A stretch of DNA of 64,000 bases from Pelargonium tetragonum. Lineage: Eukaryota > Streptophyta > Magnoliopsida > Geraniales > Geraniaceae. The DNA is taken from NCBI GenBank assembly GCA_036897445.1, contig JAYMTL010000112.1, forward strand, positions 1 to 64,000. The letters run 5' to 3'. The notes below the pieces were generated by a model. The model worked only from the letters and a program-made list of their open reading frames with translations. It did no database searches and was not told where the DNA came from. The translations under genes were made by a program, and so were the position numbers. This document shows, in pieces, positions 51,010-62,905 of the stretch (the first letter of the stretch is position 1; each line of letters begins with the position of its first letter).

Positions 51010-54000
51010 CTACCTATTTCAAATTTGAGAATGCATATTGAGAGTCAGATTTCAAATTCCTTTATATATAAGCGATTCATTTATCTAAGTGATTTAATAA
51101 AACAGGTTTTTATCTATTAAATAATTTAGTTGCTCTTTCTAACCTTAAATGTTACTAGATATACTCTTAGTAAGAAGTATACAAAAGTAACCCCAGTTAT
51201 TTTGAGAGTGTACCTTAGTCTAAAGTGAGTAGTATTCCGTCTAAATAAAGGATCAAAAAAGGTTTTCAATTCGGTTATGTACTACTACCACAAAGGTGTC
51301 AAGATGTTATAAAAAAACTCTACTGAACAAAGTTCTTTTAAAGATGAAACCCTCCAGGAAAAACTACTTGATTTTTTGACGTTCTATCTGTCTACTTGAG
51401 GATTGAGGACCACTGTTAACAAAAAGCGGTGTTTAAAGCTCAAAGTATAAGAAATTTTGATTAACCCAAGAAAATCTATCCATGTATGAAAACTTCACTT
51501 ATTTAATAAAAGAAAGATATGAGTTTTTACCCTTTACTTTAGTTATAGATACTCTGTGGGATAATATTTTACGTTTTGTATAGAAACTCTATAACCTCTA
51601 CCTAAGCAAAAGAGAGAAGGTCTAAAGCAACTTAAGTATACCAGCCGAAGTCTTCTTTCATTACCTGAGAATCCCGTATTATTATTTAAATAACAGCTTG
51701 TTAGTTACAAGTAAAACCCCTAGGTAGTAGTGCCCCCTCTTAAAGAGTTAGTCGGTGGGCGAAGAAGGCATAAGTAATTCTGTTCATGAGTTATAGAGTC
51801 TATTTAAAGAATTAAACATACGACACTTACGGGATTTTAGAAGGTTCTCAATTACCTTTCTGGAAAATTTTTAGTGTCGATTGAGATTGGTCTTACATTT
51901 CTGGAAGCTTGAAAAAAGGACCTGTACCGTAGAGTTTATAGAAATTTTTATATGAGTAAGGGATTTAAGAGCAGCAGAAAGGTTTAGCACTAGTTCCGGC
52001 ATTCCAATTTTGACTAGTTTCTTGTTATATTCTAATTTCTATTATAGGAGTATAAAGGCGAGCATTTCCCCAAAAAGTCGGGGAATACGGATAAGAAGAG
52101 TAAGACTCATAAGAGTTTAGTTTAGAGGATAGGTCTAGGTATGCATAAGAACGGGGTACATAAGGGTCTTATATCCCTAAAAGTCTCCTTAGGTAGTAGG
52201 TACAAGGTAATTTCAGAAGGTTTTTCCTGTGTATTTTCGTAGATATTGGTAAGGTGAAAGCTAAGATTTTGAGAATTGTTATTTCTTAGTTCATTTTATC
52301 TTACTTAAGTTTGGGAACTGAAACTCATGTATTTTCTTCTGCTAGTCTTTTTGGTATTCCCTAGTGTTGTTTTAATTGTATAGGCATTTTCTCTTGTAGT
52401 GATATGATAGGACTTGAACTCTCGCTTTGTCTTTAGTACTTCGTTTAGGCTTCCAAGTTAAAGCAAGATTTTAGTTTATGTTTAGTCAAAGTTATTACTT
52501 TAATGCTTTGGAGGAGAGGGGATTGCAAGATAGGAAAATGACAAGGACTTAAATATAGGGAGCACTTTCTTAGAATTCAAAATAGAAGGCCTAGAGCTAA
52601 TGTACTACTTTTCAGCTAACTACTTATTACTAAGGGAGTTCCGTCTGGTCTATAAATTCTAAAGGCATCCTACTTTCTGCTTTTACTATAGAAACTTTAC
52701 TGCCACGATTTGCCATTAAAAGGCAAAAAGCTTAACCAAAAGGGTTAAAGATCAACACAGGGTCTAATTTCAATTTATAAAAACTAATATTTAAGAGAAA
52801 CCTAAAAGCGAATCTACATCTTTTATTAACTCGAAATAGGAAAGAAGTAGGGGTCCCTCGATAATACTGTAATGACTACCTCCTTTTAATAAAAAGAGCT
52901 CTATCTCACTCAGGCTTAAATTAAAGACTGCTAGCTAAAACCTACGAACTTCCGTTGTTGTAGCATATAAATAAGCCCTAAAAATCTAGGTTTTAAAACC
53001 CAGTGACTAATTAAGGAAGAGGTTAAAGCAGCTAACATAAGACCAAGTCTATGAAAAAGTGCTGTTAACAATAGTTGTTCGATTCTATTTCTATCCCTTC
53101 TAATTGAGTTTCTTTTTAGACTTGCGCTTTATTGAGTAAAATAAAATTCGACACTTAAAATTGCAGAATGTATTGACAGGTCGCACCCTACAGACAAAGA
53201 AAGTAGAATAGTTATCTATCTGAAAGATTCCAGTGCTTGAAAATATAGAGTATCTACAAAGCTTAGAGTCTACTGAGTATAATACACAGAAAAAGAATGC
53301 ATATGTTAGAATTTCCACAGCTTGTGCTCGACAAAACAAATAAAATAATAATGAAAGAAACATTTTTCTAATCTAGGTCATTTTTGAGACTTCTGCGTGT
53401 ACTCATTCACAATCCCGGAAATGAGAAAGGGGATTACTCCTTACGGAAGAGAGTCTAGAACCCCCTTATACTGAAATTTAGTTGCTCGATACAGGGGCCC
53501 TTTTAATAACTTTTGAAACTAAAAAATTCGACCGGACCGGGTCTTACTACTAAACTTATACATCTTATTGACAAAAGCCCAAAATTCTTGACATTGGAAG
53601 CACTTCTATATAGGCATACTCTTAATATATTGATAATCCCGTCACTACCAAGTAACCTTTTTAAAAAGGAAACGTGAGACTCTAACGGGCAGTAAAAGCC
53701 CAGGAATGCACTCTGAAATACAACCAGTGCAATTACCCATGCCTTTAAACACTCTTTATTAGAAAAATCTTGTTGTATTGTATAAAAATAGGTTCTACTT
53801 TGGTCTTATGACTGCCTTTTCATTTATGTGCTTTTGGTTAAAGTCCTTACCCCTCGAAATTTCTATACCAAGCTCTTACTTAACGCTTTAGGTTTCTATT
53901 TAAAGGACAAAAAGAATAGATACACAAGGTAATAGGTTGTATGGATACTTGTAGTTTGATTCGAATCTTATAAAATCTTGACAGAGTTTGGTTAAGCAAG

Positions 54001-54337
54001 CGCAGCAGTTCTATAAAAAAGATAATAGAGGCTTAAACTTAGAATTTCCTTAATTCTCTACAAACTTCCTCTAGCAATAGGTAAATCCTCTCAGGGAAAT
54101 GCAACTCTAAAATAAGTCAAAATTTTACAATAAGCCTAAATCTTAACTATAAAAGCAAGATTTTAATTAAGGCAGTAGAGAATAAGTTGCTGGCCTACCC
54201 TTAACAAGGAACAAAATTAAGGAATAATAATTTAGTGAGGAAGGAAAAGCAGATATAAACACAAAGAGAGATTTTCTTCCGTAAGTTTCATTTACTAAGA
54301 GTTCTAAGGAAATTGATGACTTTGATTACTAAGGAGA

Positions 54338-54395
54338 CTTTCTTAGTCTTAATAGTGTTGTGGGATTAGAACCCTTGCCGCTAATGTATTCTGTG
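54338..54395 (-). pseudogene. tRNA-like fragment, copy B (T-arm type repeat)
   Basis: Read on the minus strand, this ends in a T-arm-like AAGGGTTCTAATCCCACA. It shares 30 of 36 ungapped positions with 37119-37154 over its 3' part and 29 of 35 with 16806-16840 over its 5' part, so it links the two other copies. No anticodon arm or pairing acceptor stem is apparent, so it is probably a decayed tRNA or a t-element-like RNA processing signal rather than a working tRNA. Confidence 0.4.
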
Positions 54396-55580
54396 TTTCC
54401 TGTAGCTATAGTATTAGGATAGGCTTCACTCCTCTTATTCCTCTAGTTCCTGGGGAGCTCTTAAGGAACAATACACTAACTCTCAGCAGCTAAGGTCTGG
54501 AATACACTCTGACACTTGGGAGCAGCAACTGCGTTGCCTAGGCTCCTAGAAACCCAAGAACAAATAGAACCGCCGGAGTGTTGAATTCAAAAAGGTATAG
54601 GAAAGATTTACGCAAGAGAGAGAGAAAAATTTTGAAAGGGCCTCTCTAAGTTAGTTTCTTTTCTTCTAGTTAGTTTTTTCATTTCTTTAAGAAAAGGTTA
54701 TATATATAGATTTAACTTGTCCATAACTACAACAGGGACACTTACTCATGCTTTTAAAGCGATCCTTCTCTTTTTAGGAGTAACAACTACTCTCTTTTTG
54801 TCCATACCCACTACAGATAAAATACCAAGAAAAGTTAACACGCTTGAGATTATTACGAGCTATAAATAAGGTTGCTTCTCGACGTTCAAATCTGATTGAT
54901 CCAAGCAGAAGCAAAGAAAAGAGTTAAAACTGTGAGCCATTAAAAGTTTGATTTTTATTCTAGGAAAAGTGAAACTTCGGATTCTTTTTTTTATTGCCTT
55001 AGTAAGGAAAAACGCATTGCAGTAGAAGGTTGAGTTATTTAGTATCGCTCTATTTTGTAATTACTCTTATACTTATACAAGCTAAACAAGTATAAGGAGA
55101 ACTTCTTCAAGAGAGGACTCACAATAAGAGCTGAGTAGTTAAATACTATGTATAAAGTGTCTGGAAAAAGGGCTTTTTCACAGGATATGGGAATATCCCT
55201 GATCATTGATGCTACAGCCAAAGTATCAAGGTACAAAACAGGAATTTCCTAAGTTTTCTGCCATCAGAGACCTAAAAGTCTCATTTTTTATGGAGACAAG
55301 CCCTTTTTTGTTAGGTAATCCATAGGTTTTTATGAATCCTAACTTATTTTAGATATTTTACAACCTGCATTTACAGTAAATAAAGGGTGTTGGAAAGTTT
55401 TCTAATTCTAATAAGAAGAAAAATGAAAAACCCCCTCAATTTGATATAAAAAGCAGAATAGCTGGTTGTTTATTTCAATTAGTAGGAGAATACACTGTAT
55501 TTTAAATCCTCATAGGCAGTCGTTTCCTGATATAAGACTTGCAGGAGTCCAAGTAGAGTTGCGGGTGTATAGGGTGCTAC

Positions 55581-55594
55581 CCTACCCGGGTAGG
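55581..55594. repeat. 14-bp GC-rich palindrome
   Basis: CCTACCCGGGTAGG. One of the longest of the dispersed RGG-centre-CCY palindromes scattered through the window (others: 44423-44434, 25215-25226, 27689-27698, 9811-9818). Confidence 0.45.
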
Positions 55595-58500
55595 TTAACA
55601 TAAAAAGGCTGCTTTCTAGGTATATCCTTATTCACTGGAGTTAATTAAATGCATTAAAAATCGAGTTGAATCTAAATATTAGTAAGATCTAGCTCTGCTC
55701 TTGTTAGCTACGCAAGGTTTAGTTTGTAATTTAGCAATTAGACTCTGTACTTGGTATATATAGTATACCCTGATTCCGGCCTGCGGGTGACCCAAAGAAA
55801 CCTAAGGACACCCTTTTGAATATATTTAACAATAAAAGAATTCCCGAGACCCTACAATCTTATATTTTAACTAAGTTCCTAACGATTCAAACTGCTAGGA
55901 ACTTTGGAAGAGCCGAGGTGTTTAATAGGAAGAGGGTCCCCTTTGTGTCTATGCTTTACCTCGTGTTACACGGGATTCCCTTCATGAAGTTCTAAGAAAA
56001 CTTTAACCAAATTGAATTGAGTAGAAGCCTTCAGGGGTTCCTTGTTTACATGGGTTAGGCCTAGATACTGGGTATACTATTAATAAAGAAACTGGATTAG
56101 ACCTAGAAGTTTGACTTTTTGTCATGCTACTTTCTATCTATTCAAGTTACCTCTATATAAATAGAGTTGTACTCTCCTAAATTCCGAGATATCCCTAAAA
56201 AATGATATATAGTAACAACTACTATAAGCCTATTTTCTTAAGAAGTCCTTTTTACTAGGAAAGCAAATCCCGGATTAGACATATTTATTTGTCGGATTGA
56301 TACATTTAAAAAAGGTCCTTTTTTTATAGAATTTTGGTGTCATGTCACTGTAAAAGGAGTATACCGTAGCATACAGTTGAGCATTAAAAGGGCACCTTTT
56401 ACTTATCAATGTTGTAATATAAACTTGGTATTCATACTTTGTTTTCTATATTACAGGGAGCTTAAAGGAAAATTTTCGGGACTACTACCGATTCCCCTAG
56501 TCTCTTGGTAAACCAATCAACTACTCCCTTGTGAAGAAAACTCAATAAAGTATAGGATGGAGGTAGACTTTACTTTTTGTAAATAGCTAATATATGATTT
56601 GACTTCATATTAATGCCCTTAGAGAGGTTTCTATTTTTTGTTATTGCTTTTCCTGTAAACTACTCTAAATGGTGTTTGCATTTATCGAAACATCGTTATT
56701 TCCATCTAAGTGGTATTCTTCCTCTAGCCATTCCTAGGTTGGGTATGCGTATACAGGGTTAGTTTTTATTCTATTTATTTTTAGTATCCGTTTGTCTTAT
56801 AGCCTTTGATTATTTAAATCTTTTAATTCTGCAGATTGACCTTCTTTTTTATCTAATTCTATCTATTATGAAAGCGGAGTTTATGGGTAAACCTTTTTAT
56901 TTAAACTCCTTGATATGTAGATTGTAATAAGAGGTTTCGAGCCCTTTTTACGGACTTCTTTATTATGCTTTAATTACTCCCCGGTTGTTATTGCCCACTT
57001 CTTGTGTTATTATGTAACTACTTAGTTCGTATAAGCAAGAGGCTAAGTCCCTGTCTTCTTATGGTTTTTAGCTTAAGCTTAATATTTGGATAGGGGTAAT
57101 ACAAGTTACTTTTTTGGTCGTTATTCGGCTTATTAATAAGATAGCTTAAGTACCCTTGTTATATTAAGCTCAGTAAATCTAAGAGTAGATCCGTGGTGAA
57201 CGTTAAATGTGTACCCCTAAGCTCGTAGTTCTTCTTTGTGACACAAATGTAAAAAGCATTGTGAAAGAGCCTCTATATTCAATTCAGAATTAAGGAGATC
57301 TTGCTTTTAGATGAAAAAGATATTCTAAGCTAATCAATAAGATTTTAAGATTACTTATTATACTAAAATTGACTAAGATTTTCTTAACGAATTTCTCAAA
57401 AGAAAAGTTCTACTATCTAGTAGTAGGGGCATAGTATTCTATTACTTTGACTTTGTTTTGATAGGAATCTTTATCTCGGAATTATCCTTTCCTTATGGTA
57501 TTCTATACTATAAAGGGGTCCCTGACGAGTATTTCAAGTAGTAGGCTGTATATATTGAACGAGTAGTTTGTTATATCTAAGCAGAATAGGAGTCCCTTTA
57601 GTTTTCACTTGTTAAAAAGAATAGTATTTCATTACTTTTAGCAGCTCTATTCTCCTTGGGTTTTAGAGGCTACGTAGGCCCGCCTTTGCTGATGTTTGGT
57701 AATAGGTAGGTTAGATACTACTTTATAAATCACATGCTAATTAAGTTTAAATGGTTGGTCTATAAGCATCTAAAGCTATTCAATTTTCTCATTATATTAT
57801 ATTGAAGCAAGAATATTCTCGAAGTGGGAAACATACTTAGATTAGAATGCCAGGTTAGCATAACAATTGATAAGGATTCTAGTAATATAAAATATAACGT
57901 AGGTTACACAATACGATTAGGAAAACTTCACATAAGTCCTTCATAATTATTATTAATATTCCTTACTGAACTTTTAGTACTTAATAGAACGAGATAATAA
58001 GCTGGAAAATTTAACCGGTAAGTAGGAGAAGGAAACCTGAGGGATTCCGAATCCATTATACCCTACCTTATATCCTTATAATTTTTAGTCATTCCTGTAC
58101 AGAAATTTAGAAATAGGGGTTCACTTGAAAATTTAGTAAACTTATGTCTTTTTTTAAGAATATATCTGGTAATACTGGAAGTTCTATCGGTTAAAGTTTT
58201 TAAGTTACAAAAGTTTCCAGAATGTAGATGGAAGATAAAGGTTTTACATTTGTAAAATGACTTAGAGGTTTTATTCTAATATATAAGTAGGATGCTGAAT
58301 TTATAACAGAGGAAAGTGGGCAACTATATCCTCTCAATATCTTAATAAAGTTTATCTATCTTTATTGAGAAATTTGGTTAAAGGGCGAGGTTACTGCATT
58401 CTACAAAAAGGGGTACCACGGGACTCGGACTGAAATGAAAACATCTATAGTTTGCTATTCAGTATAAGAGTCAAATTGCCCATAAATAATACTAGACTTT

Positions 58501-60719
58501 CTCGTTTTCTTTAGGGCTTTTGTTATATTCCCTGCCGACTACTCAGGATCCAACCATTCCCGACAAATTAGGACCTCTATTATAGCTGTTTGCTTTTGGA
58601 CCTGCTGATTATACAAATACAGGTATAGTCATTTTCTATCTAAAAAGGATTTAATCCTTTATTTTGTAAGTTGCTTAAAATCTTGTCGAGTACCTTCCTG
58701 CCGGTATTGGTTATATCCAGAAAGAAAAACCAAGCCATAGCTTGGAAAAATTTCTTATTGTGTGTTTTAGCTAGAAGTTCCTGGTATCTCTTGAAATAAG
58801 GAATACGTTAGCTTTTATTCGTTATTTTAAACTAGGATTTTAGGCTTCCGAGTGGGAAGGCCTCAATAAGATTAGATTAAACCGGGAACTTTGCAATTAT
58901 TAATTGTTTATGCAGTTTCCTTTGAAATAGGTATTTGGTTTTAGTTCCTCTATTTTACCTTTTAAGTAGTTCTTTCATTTTTAAACTCCGTTTGATTAAT
59001 GCTAAAGTTCTGGACGAAACTCTGGGGATCCTCTTACCTTAACGAAGCTTACGTTCAAAGTAGGAAGACCTCGCTTATACCTTATTGAGATATAGAAGGC
59101 AACCTAGTTGTAGCAATTCTATTTTAGGATACACTTATATCTTGACTCTTTCGAGCTTGTAAAGTTTTCCTACCTGGACCCCTAGATTCTCTTGAGTTCT
59201 GGTATCCTACTGAGTCGTAAATTAAGCAACCTTCCTAGGCCCCGTTAAACTTATAAATCCGTTCTTAATCCAAATATCCCGGAAATTTAGGAGCCCTTGG
59301 TAGTTTACCTAATACCTTTTGAATACCAAATGGAGCAGCTCCGGATACTCTAAGAAAAAGATACAAAGTCCTGGGTTCCTCGTGTCCCACTTAGGTTAGG
59401 AGAGAGGCGTTACGTAAATAGATCTAGGTTTTTTAATATTGAATTAGTGTTGCTTCTTCTGTTAGCTCTTAACTCAAGCGTTTACTCTACTCACTAGTCT
59501 TTTTTAAACGTATAAGTAAAACAAGTTTTGTTAACCTACTAGTTTGGTATGGTAATAGGGTAGTGCTATATATTTCCGAAATGCTTCAGTACCCTTCACT
59601 ATCTTACGAGGAAAGAGGTGAAATTCCCTGTAATAAGATGCCTTCAATTCAGCAGGATTATGAGTTCCCTTTAGAGGGCCACTAGTAGTAAAAGGTAATA
59701 CATTTTTTTTATGTTTAGATTTGGGATTCTCGGGGTTAGATCTTTCTTATGTTATGGAGTAGTTTTTTGTAAGATAATTTTCCTACTTTTTTGAGCAGGA
59801 TCTACAGCCGTGTCCTTGTATACTCCGTAAGCCAGTCGATTTTCTTTCTTTTTTAACAAACAGAGGGAAGTACTTTTATTACTCTCACACGACTGGAACC
59901 CTTAAGTATGTCCGACCGAACAGGGTAACCTTGTATTACCTTCAACAAAGTAGAATGCTAGATCGTACTAAGCATTATCCAAATCAAAATAAGGAGCATT
60001 AAAATAAGAATATCTGAATTAGAGAGCAGCTTAAGTTTTAGAAATGTCAATAGGTTGCTTAAGTAGGGGAAGGGGATGTTTCTTTTGTTTATTTGTTACC
60101 TATTTCTAACTGCGTTACAGTAATTATTAGGAGAATTCTACTGGAATACACTGGCAGGCTTAGCCAGGTTTCCCTGTTTCAGAAAGTTTGTCCAAGCTTG
60201 TGGATCCATCCCAAATATGTTGAATTTGAAATTCCGTTTTCTTAGGAAATTTGTAACATCTATAAAACCTTATAAAGAGTAGACTGGTGTTAAATTAAAT
60301 ATAGAATTTGTTAGCTAAAACCCTATTCTAAAATTTGGAATAAAAAAGTAGAAAGTGCAACAGGATAAATGAAACTCTTGTGAAAATCCCACTTATTTAT
60401 CCAGGTCCCTCAAAATAAAGAACTCTAACTAGAATTAGAAACTTGAAACCTGAGAACTTGGATACAATATCAGGAATCCTCCCTTGGAAACTATGACCAA
60501 CGCAAACTTCTCTCGCCTACTTACGAAATATTGTAGGGCTTGTTACAAGCTATCCCTTTAAATTATAGGTTTTGTGCCAGTAAGAAAAAGGGAGAAACCC
60601 CGTGATACGGGTGCTTATGAATTTCTCAAAAATAGTACCCTAGTTATAATAGGTACTGGTATCAAGAAGAAGTAGGTCAAAAGAGTGTGCGCTATAACGT
60701 ACAGGGTTTGTATACTTTA

Positions 60720-61150
60720 TATTATATTACCAATAACAAGAACCAGAGGGCTATACAACTTAATAATACAAGACATAGAATTACCACTAAAACAAGTCAA
60801 TAGTAACTATAGGCTAGAAGCTAGAAGACTAAATTCCTATCTACAAAAAGCCCCATAAGAGTAAAGCTACAGGCACATCTCCTAAGCATAAGAAGAGTAC
60901 AACTAAGAAAGCAAATCCAAATAGGAATGTGAATAAGAAGAGAAGATAGGTATAACTCTGAGTAAGCTACAGAAGAGGGGTGGGGTATAGATTAAGTGTG
61001 GGGCTACAATTTTTGAGGTATTAAGAAACAGGTTATGGCTCCTTAAGAAAGTTGTAGTTATAGCTAAGTGGATACTTTAGGGTTTTCTGACTATAGAGAG
61101 TTTTAGCAGAGACTAAAAAATAAAGGAAAGGTAGATTTAGGGATTTCTTA
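60720..61150. other. Purine-rich island
   Basis: A/G-rich plus strand. AGAGGGGTGGGGTATAG near 60970-60990 is close to the reverse complement of a word in the island at 36.5 kb, suggesting an inverted member of the same family. No ORF or RNA recognised. Confidence 0.35.
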
Positions 61151-62283
61151 GTAAAAAGGAGGGCTATTATGATAATCTGTTGTCAGTAAGTAAAATTGAA
61201 ATAATACGTTGTTCTCAAGTTCCCTTGGTTTCTAAGTTTCGGATTCCGGACGAAAAAGCTGGGGAATACAAAAATGGAAGGTAAGATAAAGTTTTTTGCG
61301 ACAAAGAGAAAATGAAAGTACAAAAAGATAGTAAGACTCAAGACCCTTTTTGTAGAGGAAGTTAGGGTACCTAAACCCGCGATAAGCGTTTTTCTAGATA
61401 AGAAAGTTTATATTATTCTTTTTCATGTGGATTCCTTGTCTTAGCCCTTTGTGAAAGTCAATACTTAAAATATAAGACTTTATTCCTTAAAAATTAAGGT
61501 TTAAATGTTAAAATAGCTAGAAAAAAAGGAAGGATACAGAAGTTCTAAGGAAAGCAAGTGTAGTTGAGAGTATTACGCAGATACAGAGTCAGAGAGGTTT
61601 CCTTCCGTGGGTATGAAACAGGGGGCAGAGACAACAGGTCTTACAAAAGGGGAAAGTAAGTAACAAAAAGTTCTTCCACTCTACAACCTAATCAGGAATT
61701 TCTTATAGAAGTGTTAGCGGGTGCCCTATATTAAATCTAAGGAAGGCATTCCGTAGAGAAATTCCTGCCAGATAATTTTGGGACTTGAGCTCTTTTTTTT
61801 AGTAGTACGAGTTCCCTTCCTTTTGGAGATCTAATTTGAAAGGTTTTACAAGATAAGGGTATTATGAGAAATCGGATTTTAGAGAGAAAGTAAGGCTCAG
61901 TTTGTTTATTTATAAGGATTTCAATTTCAAGTTAAAAGGGTCTTCTTAAGTAAGCAAGTCGTTTTTGTTCCTATAGGAGATGTTTAGTTAAGTGTCCTGT
62001 CACCTAGAGGTCAAAATAAGGTACCCGTGGAAATGTTCCGAATACTTCTTAGATAATAAGAAGGACTTTCTCCAATTATATTACAACTTCATTTTTAGGT
62101 ATCTTATATTTTTAGGATATTTATCAAATTCTACTAGAGTTGAAGAGTAAGCTACTCATAACGGGATCCTGGAAAGGCGGGAACACCCTAGTTGGAAGAA
62201 AGGAATTCCTACTATACTACCTACAGGAATTCTGTTTAACAATGCCGCACTATGGCCGCTGTCCTTGATTGAGAACTAATGAA

Positions 62284-62365
62284 CCCTTTTATTATGAAAG
62301 GATTCGAACCCTTACACCCCAGGAGACTTTAACTTTGTTCTGTCAAAGGTACTAACCCTTTTAAA
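62284..62365 (-). pseudogene. tRNA-like fragment
   Basis: The minus strand contains AAGGGTTCGAATCCTTTCATAA, a T arm with five pairs (one G-U) and a standard 7-nt loop, preceded by a D-arm-like GGGTTAGTACC. I find no convincing anticodon stem or acceptor stem, so this is probably a decayed tRNA. Confidence 0.3.
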
Positions 62366-62837
62366 GGAAGCGCCCCTGCTAGAACTAAAGTAAGGAACAG
62401 AATAAAGAGGAACCGTGAGGGGCTAGCTATAACTTTCGTAAAAAAGAAGGAAGGTTCCCTTTAAAATAAGTTTATAAGCGGCTTCAAATCTTTAATTAGT
62501 AAAAAATTTAGAAATAAAAGAAATTTGCGTAGGTTTCTTAGCTAACACTTTTCATTTCTTGTGTTTGGGATTTTAATTATGACTCAAAGTAAACTTGGGA
62601 ATATCTCTTGACTAGCAAAAAATTCTATTTGTACTCTATACTTTAGTGAAATATACACCCTGCCGCCCCTTTTAAAAATAAGGGGCACTCCCTCCCTCAT
62701 TTTCTCGAACAAACAATATTTAGAATTTATAAGACAAATTATCTAATTCAAAGTAAGGTATCCCTTAATTTAGAACTGGTAATACTTGCTAGTAAGCCTA
62801 AAGACTTTGTAAGCCCTGTCTAGCGTAATTTGGATTC

Positions 62838-62905
62838 TAAAGATATTCGAACCCTCATCGTTATACTCTTAAGAGACTCCTGCTTTACCAAGTAAAAAGG
62901 AAGAC
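62838..62905 (-). pseudogene. tRNA-like fragment
   Basis: The minus strand has CTTGGTAAAGCAGGAG, resembling a D arm, then a possible anticodon loop near CTCTTAAGAG, then GAGGGTTCGAAT as a T arm. The order and spacing suit a tRNA, but the anticodon and acceptor stems do not pair well and the T stem has mismatches. Identity cannot be assigned. Confidence 0.3.
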
